A stretch of DNA of 64,000 nucleotides, from NCBI RefSeq assembly GCF_900142665.1, contig NZ_FRBR01000008.1, positions 62,001 to 126,000 on the forward strand, read 5' to 3'. Positions 47,294 through 55,046 of this stretch are shown piece after piece. Within the stretch, counting starts at the first letter, position 1, and the number at the start of each line of letters is the position of its first letter. Position numbers and translations under genes: made by a program. This DNA is from Roseovarius pacificus (GTDB lineage Bacteria > Pseudomonadota > Alphaproteobacteria > Rhodobacterales > Rhodobacteraceae). Under the pieces are notes generated by a model. It was given only the letters and a program-made list of their open reading frames with translations, ran no database searches and was not told where the DNA came from.

Positions 47294-47776
47294 CTAGATA
47301 TCGTCCAGATCGCCATGAATGGCGAATTGCTCCAGCCCGGCCTCCTGCGCCTCGATCACGCGGAAACTTTCGCGCACGCCTGCCTCGGTCAGTTCGCGGG
47401 CGACGGTCAGAAGGGTGTTCGGGGCATGGTCCTCGCACAGCTCGCACATATGGGCGAGCTCGGCCTCGGCCACCGGCAGGGCCGTGTTCACGTCCGGCGC
47501 GCCGTAGATATCGACGAAATGCTGCGCCAGTGCCTGTGCCAGAGCGGCGCGTTCGTCGTCTTCGATCTGCGTGACCGCCACGAAGGTGACCCGGCCAAAG
47601 GTTTCCACACCCAGCCAGCCGTTGGCAAACGCCTGACGCGGCTTGCCGGTCAGGTCGGCCTCGGACCAGTTGGAAAACTCGAACCCGCCCGAGATGCACC
47701 ACTCCCCGGTGCGCGCGGGGCTGGCATAGACCCGCATGTCGCTTTCGTCGAAATGGATCGCGCGGGCCAGTTTCAT
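47294..47776 (-). CDS. DUF6505-family protein
   Basis: A 160-residue cytosolic protein starting MKLARAIHFDESDMRVYASP, without known motifs beyond DUF6505-type similarity seen in Rhodobacterales. It has a conserved-looking core (GEWCISGGFEFSNWSE) and a cysteine pair (HMCELCEDH) that could bind metal; the rest is acidic and helical. It is the last gene of a minus-strand set, its ATG overlapping the preceding stop (ATGA). Function unknown; the tie to an Fe-S loading protein (Mrp) hints at cofactor handling. Confidence 0.7.
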   Translation of the reverse strand: MKLARAIHFDESDMRVYASPARTGEWCISGGFEFSNWSEADLTGKPRQAFANGWLGVETFGRVTFVAVTQIEDDERAALAQALAQHFVDIYGAPDVNTALPVAEAELAHMCELCEDHAPNTLLTVARELTEAGVRESFRVIEAQEAGLEQFAIHGDLDDI

Positions 47777-48480
47777 GCTGTCTGCTCCAATACCGTGCTG
47801 AGCGGGATCAGTTTTGTCTCGTTCCCGTCCCGCAGCAGCATCCCGAAATTCTCGTCAACGCCCAAAAACGTGCCGCTTTGGCCGTTCCGGGTGATGTCTT
47901 CGCCCATGTCATGGGCCAGTCCGCGCCATTCGGCATGTAGTGGGCGTGGGCCGTCAATCTCCCACCGGGTGATCCAGTGCAGCGTGTGCCGCGCCCAGGC
48001 TTCCAGCAGGGCGGTGGCATTCACATCGGCACAGCCCTCTTCATAGAGCGCGGTTTCGTCCGGGCGTTCCCCCGGCTGGCCACCCGCCGACAACAACGGC
48101 AGTTCCAACCCCACCACCAGCCATCCGGGCATGGCCTGCGCATCCGATGTTCCTGCCATCGTGCGCAACCGGCCACAGGCGGCGCCATTGATGCGCAGCC
48201 CGCCGCCCCATTCCAGATGCACGGCGACCTCGGGTGGGCCAAGCGCGCCAAGAGCGTTCTGGAACCCGATACCACAGGCAGGCAGCATGGCCATCGCCTG
48301 TTCCAGCGGTACCTCGGGGGCCATGACCAATGCCGCGGCCAGTCGGTTGGCGGCCACGTTGTAAACGATCAGTCCCGCGTCGCAGCCAAGCGCGGCCATG
48401 GCGCAGGCCTTTTCGAACGGGTTGATCCCGGCGTCCACCGGGTGGCCCGACATCAAAGGCGGAAAGGCCGGATCGCTCAT
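47773..48480 (-). CDS. Biotin/lipoate-protein ligase-like protein without catalytic lysine
   Basis: A 235-residue protein of the biotin/lipoate ligase-like (DUF4444-containing) type. A ligase-fold part runs to about residue 155 and a small C-terminal domain (GTFLGVDENFGMLLRDGN) resembles the beta-barrel tail of BirA. Where active ligases have KWPND, this one reads LEWGGGLRING (about 89-99), so the catalytic lysine is missing, and the GRGR-type biotin loop is also not seen. ATG 48480 was chosen since the longer frame runs through mrp. It overlaps both neighbours by 4 bases. Confidence 0.7.
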   Translation of the reverse strand: MSDPAFPPLMSGHPVDAGINPFEKACAMAALGCDAGLIVYNVAANRLAAALVMAPEVPLEQAMAMLPACGIGFQNALGALGPPEVAVHLEWGGGLRINGAACGRLRTMAGTSDAQAMPGWLVVGLELPLLSAGGQPGERPDETALYEEGCADVNATALLEAWARHTLHWITRWEIDGPRPLHAEWRGLAHDMGEDITRNGQSGTFLGVDENFGMLLRDGNETKLIPLSTVLEQTA

Positions 48481-49547
48481 GCCACCCCCTGCGCCACCAG
48501 TGCCTTGGCGATGTCGCGAAAGGCCTGTGCCTGCGGCGCGTCGGGGTTCGACACCACGATGGGTGCACCACCGTCCGAGGCCGTACGGATGTCGATATGC
48601 AGCGGCACTTCGGCCAGCAGCGGCACGCCCAGCTTGTCGCATTCCGCCTTGACGCCGCCATGGCCGAACACGTGTTCCTCGTGCCCGCAGTTCGAGCAGA
48701 TATGCGTGGACATGTTCTCGATCATGCCCAGGATCGGCACCTTGAGCTGGTTGAACATGTCGATCCCCTTGCGCGCATCCAGAAGCGCCACGTCCTGCGG
48801 TGTCGAAACGATAATCGCGCCATCCACCACCGCCTTTTGTGACAGGGTCATTTGCACATCGCCCGTGCCGGGCGGCAGATCGACCAGCAGCACGTCGAGC
48901 GCGCCCCATTGCACCTGCATCAGCATCTGTTGCAGCGCGCCCATCAACATCGGGCCACGCCAGACCACGGCCTGACCCTCGTTCGACATCAACCCGATGG
49001 ACATCATGGTGACGCCGTGGTTGCGCATCGGCAGGATGGTCTTGCCGTCCGGGCTGGCGGGGCGGCCCGAGACACCCAGCATCCTGGGCTGGCTGGGACC
49101 GTACACATCGGCGTCCAGCAGGCCCACGCGCCGCCCCTCGGCGGCCAGAGCACAGGCCAGGTTGGCCGAGACGGTGGATTTACCGACGCCGCCCTTGCCG
49201 CTGGCAATCGCGATGATGTGCTTGACGCCCGGCACCGGCTGCGGGCCCTGGGGCTCGGCCTTGCGCTGCGGTTTGAGGTCGGGCGGAGCCTTGGCGGAAT
49301 GTGCTGTCAGGACCGCCGACACCTCGGCAACGCCCTCCAGCGCCTTGACAGCTGCTTCGGCACTGGCTCGGGCCGGTTCATAGGCTTCGGCCTTGGCCGG
49401 GTCGATCTCCAGAACGAACCGAACCGTACTGCCCTCCACGTTCAAACCACGCATCGCGCCGGAGGCAACGATATCGCCGCCGCGCACCGGATCGGCGATG
49501 CCTTTCAGCGCCTCGAGAACGCTTTCCCTAGTCAATGCCACGGTCAC
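48477..49547 (-). CDS. apbC: Fe-S cluster carrier ATPase Mrp/ApbC
   Basis: A 356-residue P-loop ATPase that carries and inserts Fe-S clusters. The N-terminal MIP18-like domain (about 5-85) is followed by a deviant Walker A GKGGVGKST at 117-125, the family phrases YGPSQPRMLGV and LLVDLPPGTGDVQ, and the cluster-binding CSNC (CxxC) in STHICSNCGHEEH. GTG 49547 overlaps the previous stop. Its place beside an FDH island rich in Fe-S proteins suggests a dedicated maturation job, an inference. Confidence 0.93.
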   Translation of the reverse strand: MTVALTRESVLEALKGIADPVRGGDIVASGAMRGLNVEGSTVRFVLEIDPAKAEAYEPARASAEAAVKALEGVAEVSAVLTAHSAKAPPDLKPQRKAEPQGPQPVPGVKHIIAIASGKGGVGKSTVSANLACALAAEGRRVGLLDADVYGPSQPRMLGVSGRPASPDGKTILPMRNHGVTMMSIGLMSNEGQAVVWRGPMLMGALQQMLMQVQWGALDVLLVDLPPGTGDVQMTLSQKAVVDGAIIVSTPQDVALLDARKGIDMFNQLKVPILGMIENMSTHICSNCGHEEHVFGHGGVKAECDKLGVPLLAEVPLHIDIRTASDGGAPIVVSNPDAPQAQAFRDIAKALVAQGVA

Positions 49548-49747
49548 CCTTGCCCCTTGATCGTGCCGGTCACTTCATGTTCGATGTCCAGCCCGTCGAC
49601 GGTCAGGACGACTTTGGCCTTGAATTCGCGCCCCTCGAGATCGCCGGCATTGCGCAGGCCCTCTTCGATCGCCTGTTGCGAGGTAACGCCAACCTGTTTG
49701 AGGAACTTGCGCATGGACATGTTGAAATCGCTGAGATCGTCGCTCAT
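49544..49747 (-). CDS. DUF6494-family small protein
   Basis: A 67-residue cytosolic protein. Residues about 9-35 (FNMSMRKFLKQVGVTSQQAIE) match the DUF6494 pattern; the second half is a beta-rich stretch (KAKVVLTVDGLDIEHEV). First gene of the minus-strand four-gene set; its stop overlaps the GTG of mrp. No cysteines, so it is not itself a cluster carrier; a partner of Mrp is conceivable. Confidence 0.75.
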   Translation of the reverse strand: MSDDLSDFNMSMRKFLKQVGVTSQQAIEEGLRNAGDLEGREFKAKVVLTVDGLDIEHEVTGTIKGQG

Positions 49748-49807
49748 TTGTCGTGGTCCTTTCCAAGATCATTGACGCAGGGCCGGTGGGGTTTCTACCC
49801 TTGAACC

Positions 49808-50563
49808 ATGCGCCGTTTCGTTACCATGACCTGCCTTGCCGCCATTGTGGTGCTCTGTGCGCCACGCATCGGCGCGGCGCAAGATGTAACGCTCGCCGCA
49901 CCGCAGGCATTGCAGGACAGTGGCCTTTTCAAATATGTGCTGCCGCGCTTTTCGCTCAAGACCGGTGTGCGGATCGAACTGGTTGCCGACCCCGCCGGGG
50001 CAGATGTGTCCTTGTCGCCCGACGGTGCGGGGCGCGTGGTGTTCACCGGCCCGCAGGCGACATGGCGCATGACGGTCCTCGCCCGGTCCAGCGAGGGAGC
50101 GGCGCGTTTTGCCGACTGGCTGACCTCGGAGGTCGGTCAGCGCACCGTTGCCGGTTTCGAGGTGAATGGCGCGGCCCCGTTCGGCCCGCCCAAACCCACC
50201 GATGCGGAGGTTGCCGAGATCAGCTTTGATGGTGATGTCGCGCGCGGGAAAGCACTGTCCGACACGCTGTGCGGGCGTTGCCATGTGGTCAGGCAAGACA
50301 AGAAGATGGGCGATATCGGCTCGACCCCGTCGTTTTTCGTTCTGCGTGCGCTCAAGGACTGGGACAGCCGGTTCCAGAGCTTTTACGCGCTCAACCCGCA
50401 TCCGGCGTTTACGCAGGTGGCCGATGTGACACCACCCTTTCACGAGGAACGTCCGCCGCCGATGATCCCCGTGGAAATGACGCTGGATGACCTTCAGGCA
50501 ATCCTTGCCTATGTGGCGGCTCTGGAACCCGCCGATCTGGGCGCGCCGATCCGGCATCAGTGA
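49808..50563 (+). CDS. Fusion of a shortened TupA-like binding domain to a c-type cytochrome
   Basis: A 251-residue exported protein (signal peptide about 1-23, ending IGAAQD). Residues about 25-125 resemble the two ends of a TupA-type (tungstate/molybdate) periplasmic binding protein joined together. The N-terminal strand-helix is LQDSGLFKYVLPRFSLKTGV and the closing segment is ARFADWLTSEVGQRTV..FEVNG. The usual 130-150 residue middle is gone. Residues about 140-251 are a cytochrome c with heme motif CGRCH (Cys155) and a distal methionine probably in PPPMIPVEM. It converges on the polyferredoxin gene, overlapping its end by 7 bases. Confidence 0.72.
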   Translation: MRRFVTMTCLAAIVVLCAPRIGAAQDVTLAAPQALQDSGLFKYVLPRFSLKTGVRIELVADPAGADVSLSPDGAGRVVFTGPQATWRMTVLARSSEGAARFADWLTSEVGQRTVAGFEVNGAAPFGPPKPTDAEVAEISFDGDVARGKALSDTLCGRCHVVRQDKKMGDIGSTPSFFVLRALKDWDSRFQSFYALNPHPAFTQVADVTPPFHEERPPPMIPVEMTLDDLQAILAYVAALEPADLGAPIRHQ

Positions 50564-52515
50564 TCCCGGCGCTTGCTGAAATAATCGTCGGTCGTGCGTA
50601 CCTGCGGGCGCTCGCCCCCGGCGAATGGGTTGTCCTTTGAATGGAATTGCGCCTTGACCCGGCAATCGTCGCACATCTGGATCATACGCGCGGCGTTTTC
50701 ATTGGCGAACATGGCATGTTTGCCCGCCAGTTTCTCGGTGATCCGCTCGACGGTCGATTTCACGCCGAACAGCGCACCGCATTCGATGCAGGCGAACGGT
50801 TCTTCCTCGTTCAAAACCGTTTGCGTCAGCGCCTCGTCGCGCAGGTTGAGGCGCGGCTCGTAGCCGATGGCATTCTCCGGGCAGACATTGGCGCACAGCC
50901 CGCATTGCAGGCAGGCGTCTTCCTGAAACCGAAGCTGCGGCATGTCGGGATTGTCCACCAATGCCCCCGACGGGCACAGCGACACGCAGGACAGGCACAA
51001 GGTGCAGGCGTCGGTGTTTACCTCTACGGCTCCATACGGCGCGCCAGAGGGCAGGGGCAGGATACTGTCGGGGGCGTTCAGGGCCCTGGCTGCGAGCCGG
51101 GCAACCTGTCGGCGGCTGCCCATGGGCAGGACCGGCTGTCCGACCGGTGCGGGCACGTCCACGGGCGCATATAGCGCCTCGCACAGGGCGTCGGGATCGG
51201 CCACGTCCAGCAGGGCGATTCTGCTTTCCCCGGCAATGGCGCGGGCCAGTGGCACCTCCCGATCCAGCGCATCGCGCTCGGTGGTCGGCGACAGCAGGAT
51301 CGTCACGTCGGCAAACCCCGAGGCCAGCGCGGCCAGCATCTCGGCATGGCCGAACCCCGAGACCACATCCACCTCGAGCGGGATCACATCCGCAGGCAAG
51401 CCCCGCCCGTATCGCGCGCCAAGCCGGATCATTTCGGCACCGTGGTCACGGTCGCAGACCAGCAGGCGAGGGGCATCGCCCCCGGCCTTGCGATACGCAG
51501 ACGCCAGCGTATGGATGCGCCGGAAGGTCATGTCGGGTGGCGGTGCGTCGTAGGTGATCGCCCCCGAAGGGCAAAGCGCGGCACAGGAGCCGCAGCCGGC
51601 GCAGATCATCGGATCGATGCTCACATGCTCGCCTGCGGGGCTGATTGCGCCGGTGGGGCAAATATCGAGGCACCTCGTGCAACCGGGTTTTCCGGCGCGG
51701 GAATGGGCGCAGATCAGCGGCTCCATCGCCACGTAAAGGGGTTTCTCGAACGTCCCGATCAGTTGCGAGGCTTCCAGCACGGCATCGGCCACCGCCCCGA
51801 TACTGCGGGGATCGGCGCGCAGATATCCTTCGCGTTTCTGCGGGGCGGGAAACAAAGGCGTGCCGCCGGTCAGGTCCAGAATAACATCGCATTCGCTCTG
51901 CCCGCCATCGCGCGGTGCGGACCATGTCAGCGCCCCCCGTCCGGCGGGGTTCACCTGTTGCAGCGCGTCGATGCGCAAGCGGAACTGTCCGAGTGCACCT
52001 TCGGCCCGGTTCAGCCGTCCGCGGATCACATCGAAGTCACGGGTGTCCGGCGGGTCGGTGTCGTCGGTCAACAAGACGGTGACCCCCAACATAGGGGCCA
52101 GTTTTTGCGCAGCATCGAGCGCCACACCCGACTCCCCAATGATCAGGCACAAGCCCTCGGATATCACGTCAACGGTCTTTTCCGGGGGCGCGGTCAGTGT
52201 CGCCTCGGCCATCAGTGCGGCCATTTTGGGTAGTTTCGGACGGGAGTCGTCGGACCATCCCGCCCTGTCGCGCAGATCGGTAAACGCCGGCTCCGGGGCC
52301 TCGGTTTCGGCGGCCAGCTCCTCGAAAACCCGCTGCTCCTGACGGCAACAAATCACTGCGTCACCGGCAGCGATTTCCTCGGCGGCGCGGTCCAGTTGGG
52401 TCGTGCAGAGGTTGGAATGCACCTGCGAGCACGTCTGCCCGGTTGTTCTTTCGATGGCCTCGGAGTCAAGCTCTTGGGTTCCAGAACAATTACAGAGAAT
52501 CAATCGCTTAGCCAT
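50557..52515 (-). CDS. Polyferredoxin-like 4Fe-4S protein of the FDH island
   Basis: A 652-residue cytosolic protein with at least four classical 4Fe-4S binding runs: CTRCLDICPTGAI and CAGCGSCAALCPSGAI (about 275-320), CTLCLSCVSLCPSGAL and CLQCGLCANVCPENAI (about 505-560). Other cysteine pairs lie near the ends (LCNCSG, ICCRQ, ACIECG, MCDDCR). Between them are Rossmann-like stretches without a clear nucleotide motif. ATG 52515 is chosen because 38 residues of the longer frame are not protein-like. Divergent from DUF3305/FDH; it likely moves electrons for FDH or its maturation. Confidence 0.85.
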   Translation of the reverse strand: MAKRLILCNCSGTQELDSEAIERTTGQTCSQVHSNLCTTQLDRAAEEIAAGDAVICCRQEQRVFEELAAETEAPEPAFTDLRDRAGWSDDSRPKLPKMAALMAEATLTAPPEKTVDVISEGLCLIIGESGVALDAAQKLAPMLGVTVLLTDDTDPPDTRDFDVIRGRLNRAEGALGQFRLRIDALQQVNPAGRGALTWSAPRDGGQSECDVILDLTGGTPLFPAPQKREGYLRADPRSIGAVADAVLEASQLIGTFEKPLYVAMEPLICAHSRAGKPGCTRCLDICPTGAISPAGEHVSIDPMICAGCGSCAALCPSGAITYDAPPPDMTFRRIHTLASAYRKAGGDAPRLLVCDRDHGAEMIRLGARYGRGLPADVIPLEVDVVSGFGHAEMLAALASGFADVTILLSPTTERDALDREVPLARAIAGESRIALLDVADPDALCEALYAPVDVPAPVGQPVLPMGSRRQVARLAARALNAPDSILPLPSGAPYGAVEVNTDACTLCLSCVSLCPSGALVDNPDMPQLRFQEDACLQCGLCANVCPENAIGYEPRLNLRDEALTQTVLNEEEPFACIECGALFGVKSTVERITEKLAGKHAMFANENAARMIQMCDDCRVKAQFHSKDNPFAGGERPQVRTTDDYFSKRRDH

Positions 52516-52598
52516 GGTGCCTTCTGGTATGGGATCAGTGAGTTCATGCCGGTTTGTCGCGGCGTATCGGCCCAAGAGTAGGCATGATTCGGAGCCGT

Positions 52599-52615
52599 GG
52601 TAAACAAGATTTACC
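52599..52615. promoter_or_regulatory. Inverted repeat in the divergent FDH-island promoter region
   Basis: GGTAAA-CAAGA-TTTACC, a perfect 6-bp inverted repeat with a 5-base spacer, lies 84-100 bases before the polyferredoxin start and about 250 bases before the DUF3305 start. The spacing fits a dimeric activator or repressor binding to a shared control region (52516-52866). Confidence 0.4.
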
Positions 52616-52866
52616 GCGCTTCCGATCACACACGACGCCGGGCACCCGCGTCATCGATTCTGTTTTCGGGCGTGATCCTGCATGAATCGTCCAGCCGCGC
52701 AAATCGACCGATCCGGACTTTTTGTCCAATGCGGCGGATTGCCCGGCAAAGCGCCGGTCAAACTGACCCTGCGATCCGATTGTCGACCGTTGAATGCAGA
52801 ATTTACTTTGACCGGTTCGGAAGTTGTACCAATCTCGAATGACCGAAACTGGGGAGGATCGGCTAG

Positions 52867-53433
52867 GTGCACAATCCCGCCCGATATGACAGTATGCCTC
52901 TTGGCGTAGTGCTCCGACGCACGCCGGGTGTGACCCGGTGGGCAAAATGGGCGTGGAAGGCCGTTGCCGTACTGCCCGGTGCGGCGCAGGCCGATTGGCG
53001 TGTGCTGCGCAGCGATGGCGATGTGGTGGAATATCACGCCGCCACGCCCACGCTGGAACTGCATGGTGCGGACACGGAATCGTATGTTCACGGGTTGGCG
53101 GCCCGTATCCCGGCGATCTATGTCATTTTGCGTCAGAGCGATGCGCCGGGTGGTCCGCCGCTTGAGGTGCTGTTGGTCACGGCCTCGCCCTACGAAGCGC
53201 AGGATTATGCCGACAGCGGCGAAGAGATCATCGAGAAGGTTCCGATGTCCGAGGCGCTGATCGCCTGGGTGCATGCCTTCATCGAAAAGCATCACGTCGA
53301 AGAGGAATTCAAGAAACGCCGCCGTGACAAGGTGCGCACCGACAAGGTGGAACTGAGTGTCGGCGATCCGCGCATCCGCAAGGCGGGCGATGTCTATCAG
53401 GCGCCGCAAATGCGCAAGGAGAGGATAAATTGA
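52867..53433 (+). CDS. DUF3305-domain protein
   Basis: A 188-residue cytosolic protein of the DUF3305 family (MPLGVVLRRTPGVTRWAKWAWKAVAVLPGA region, shown here in parts), found almost only next to formate dehydrogenase genes. It has no cysteine-rich or nucleotide motif and ends in a charged helix (HHVEEEFKKRRRDKV). GTG 52867 is used because GGGGAGG (52851-52857) is 9 bases upstream; ATG 52894 is a possible alternative. Its stop overlaps the DUF3306 start (TTGA). Function unknown; FDH maturation is inferred. Confidence 0.8.
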   Translation: MHNPARYDSMPLGVVLRRTPGVTRWAKWAWKAVAVLPGAAQADWRVLRSDGDVVEYHAATPTLELHGADTESYVHGLAARIPAIYVILRQSDAPGGPPLEVLLVTASPYEAQDYADSGEEIIEKVPMSEALIAWVHAFIEKHHVEEEFKKRRRDKVRTDKVELSVGDPRIRKAGDVYQAPQMRKERIN

Positions 53434-54053
53434 CCCACGCTGGCGATTTCTGGTCCCGCCGCAAGGCGAGGGTGGTCGAAGAGGAACAGGCCGATGCCCG
53501 TGCGCAGGAGGCGCACGAAATGGCGTTGCGCGACGCCGAACTGGCCGGGAAATCCGACGAGGACATTCTGGAAGAACTGGGTCTGCCCGATCCCGACAGC
53601 TTGCAACCCGGCGACGATTTCAAGGCGTTCCTGGCCAGGGCCGTGCCCGACCGTCTCCGCCGCCGTGCCTTGCGGCGCTTGTGGGTGAGCAATCCGGCGC
53701 TGGCCAATCTCGATGGGTTGCTGGATTACGGGGAGGATTTCACCGACAAGGCGATGGTGATCGAAAACCTGCAAACAGTCTACCAGGTGGGCAAGGGCAT
53801 GCTGAGCCATGTCGAGGAACTGGCGCAGCAGGTTGCCGAAGATGGCGATCCCCCGCAGGCCGAACCCGTGCCGCAGGAGCCGGAACTGGCGGAGACGGAA
53901 CTGCTTGTCGAGCCGACACCGGAGTCCGAACCCGAGACTGCCGCGAAACCCATGGCGCAGGTGCCATCGTCCCCCGAGGATGACCCGTCGCATACGCCGC
54001 CCCGGCGGCGCATGCGATTTGCCTTCGAGGACCCGCAGGAGGCGTATACATGA
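53430..54053 (+). CDS. DUF3306-domain protein
   Basis: A 207-residue protein of the DUF3306 family, the constant neighbour of DUF3305. The N-terminal half is highly charged and helical (FWSRRKARVVEEEQ..DAELAGKSDEDILEELGLPDP), the middle holds the conserved RRRALRRLWVSNPALANLDGLLDYGEDFTD, and the tail is Pro/Glu-rich and probably disordered. TTG start coupled to DUF3305; stop overlaps the chaperone start. Role unknown; probably a maturation partner of FDH. Confidence 0.82.
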   Translation: MTHAGDFWSRRKARVVEEEQADARAQEAHEMALRDAELAGKSDEDILEELGLPDPDSLQPGDDFKAFLARAVPDRLRRRALRRLWVSNPALANLDGLLDYGEDFTDKAMVIENLQTVYQVGKGMLSHVEELAQQVAEDGDPPQAEPVPQEPELAETELLVEPTPESEPETAAKPMAQVPSSPEDDPSHTPPRRRMRFAFEDPQEAYT

Positions 54054-54679
54054 CCGGACAAGAGGCAGCGATGGAGCGACCGACCGTGACCAACGATATC
54101 GCGGAAGAGGACCGGCTGCGCGCCGATCTTTACGATTTTCTGGGCGTTCTGCTGGCGGCGCCGCCCAATCAGGGCTTGCTGGACCAGACCGCAAGGCTGT
54201 CCGGGGACGAAACCGATCTCGGCACGGCCATCGGTGCGCTGTCGCGGATCGCACAACACACCAAAGCCCCCGCCGTCGAGCGAGAGTTCAACGCGCTGTT
54301 CATCGGTCTGGGGCGGGGTGAATTGCTCCCCTATGCCAGTTATTACCTGACGGGCTTTCTGAATGAAAAGCCACTCGCGGCGCTGCGCCGGGACATGGCC
54401 GCGCGCAGCATGACGCGGGCCGAAAATGTCTATGAGCCCGAGGATAACATCGCATCGCTGATGGAGATGATGGCCGGGTTGATCACCGGGCGCTTCGGTA
54501 CTCCGGCCACGCTGTCGGATCAGAAGACGTTTTTCAACAAGCATATCGGCCCCTGGGCCGGGCATTTTTTCACGGATTTGGAGGCCGCGAGGAACTCGGT
54601 TCTCTATGCCTCGGTCGGCGCTGTCGGCCGGGTGTTCATGGAGATCGAGGCCGAAGGTTTCCGAATGAGCGCGGGGTAA
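54050..54679 (+). CDS. TorD/DmsD-family molecular chaperone for FDH
   Basis: A 209-residue all-helical chaperone of the TorD/DmsD/NarJ superfamily, which guards the Tat signal and cofactor site of molybdo-enzymes until loading. Recognised by RLRADLYDFLGVLLAAPPNQG, AVEREFNALFIGLGRGELLPY and YEPEDNIASLMEMMAGLI with a typical E-x-D-H-like position replaced by EPEDN. ATG 54050 overlaps the DUF3306 stop. The client is almost certainly the FDH alpha subunit two genes on. Confidence 0.9.
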   Translation: MTGQEAAMERPTVTNDIAEEDRLRADLYDFLGVLLAAPPNQGLLDQTARLSGDETDLGTAIGALSRIAQHTKAPAVEREFNALFIGLGRGELLPYASYYLTGFLNEKPLAALRRDMAARSMTRAENVYEPEDNIASLMEMMAGLITGRFGTPATLSDQKTFFNKHIGPWAGHFFTDLEAARNSVLYASVGAVGRVFMEIEAEGFRMSAG

Positions 54680-54735
54680 TCCGCATGATCCGGCGGGTTT
54701 CTTCGATCCGCTACCAACCAGAGAGGAGGACTCTC

Positions 54736-54927
54736 ATGTCGAAGAAAGTTGAGGACGGCACCAGCCGCCGCGATTTTCTCAAACTGGCCGCCACCGGCGC
54801 GCCCGCGGTTGCGGTCGTGACGGCAGCGACCGGCGGGCAGGCCGAAGCGGCCCAGCCCGATCTGTCATCCGAACGGATGCAGGACACCGCGCACACGCGC
54901 GCATACTTCGATTCCGCCCGGTTCTGA
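54736..54927 (+). CDS. Small Tat-signal protein of the FDH locus
   Basis: A 63-residue protein consisting mostly of a Tat signal: twin-arginine motif SRRDFLKL (about 10-17), hydrophobic region, and AxA-like site near AEAA. About 27 residues remain after cleavage (starting near AQPDLSSERM, ending AYFDSARF). Strong ribosome site GAGGAGGA 5-12 bases before ATG 54736. Such mini Tat proteins regularly precede FDH alpha in Rhodobacterales and relatives; whether it is a subunit or an export escort is unknown. Confidence 0.85.
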   Translation: MSKKVEDGTSRRDFLKLAATGAPAVAVVTAATGGQAEAAQPDLSSERMQDTAHTRAYFDSARF

Positions 54928-55046
54928 TACCGGACGAAGTCACCCGACCCGCTGACGACCGGTTGCAATCGGCCCGACTGTTCAGCGGATAACCTTAGTA
55001 CCCAGCAGGCCCTGATCCGGGGCTCAGCTCGGGAGGAGATGAAAAC

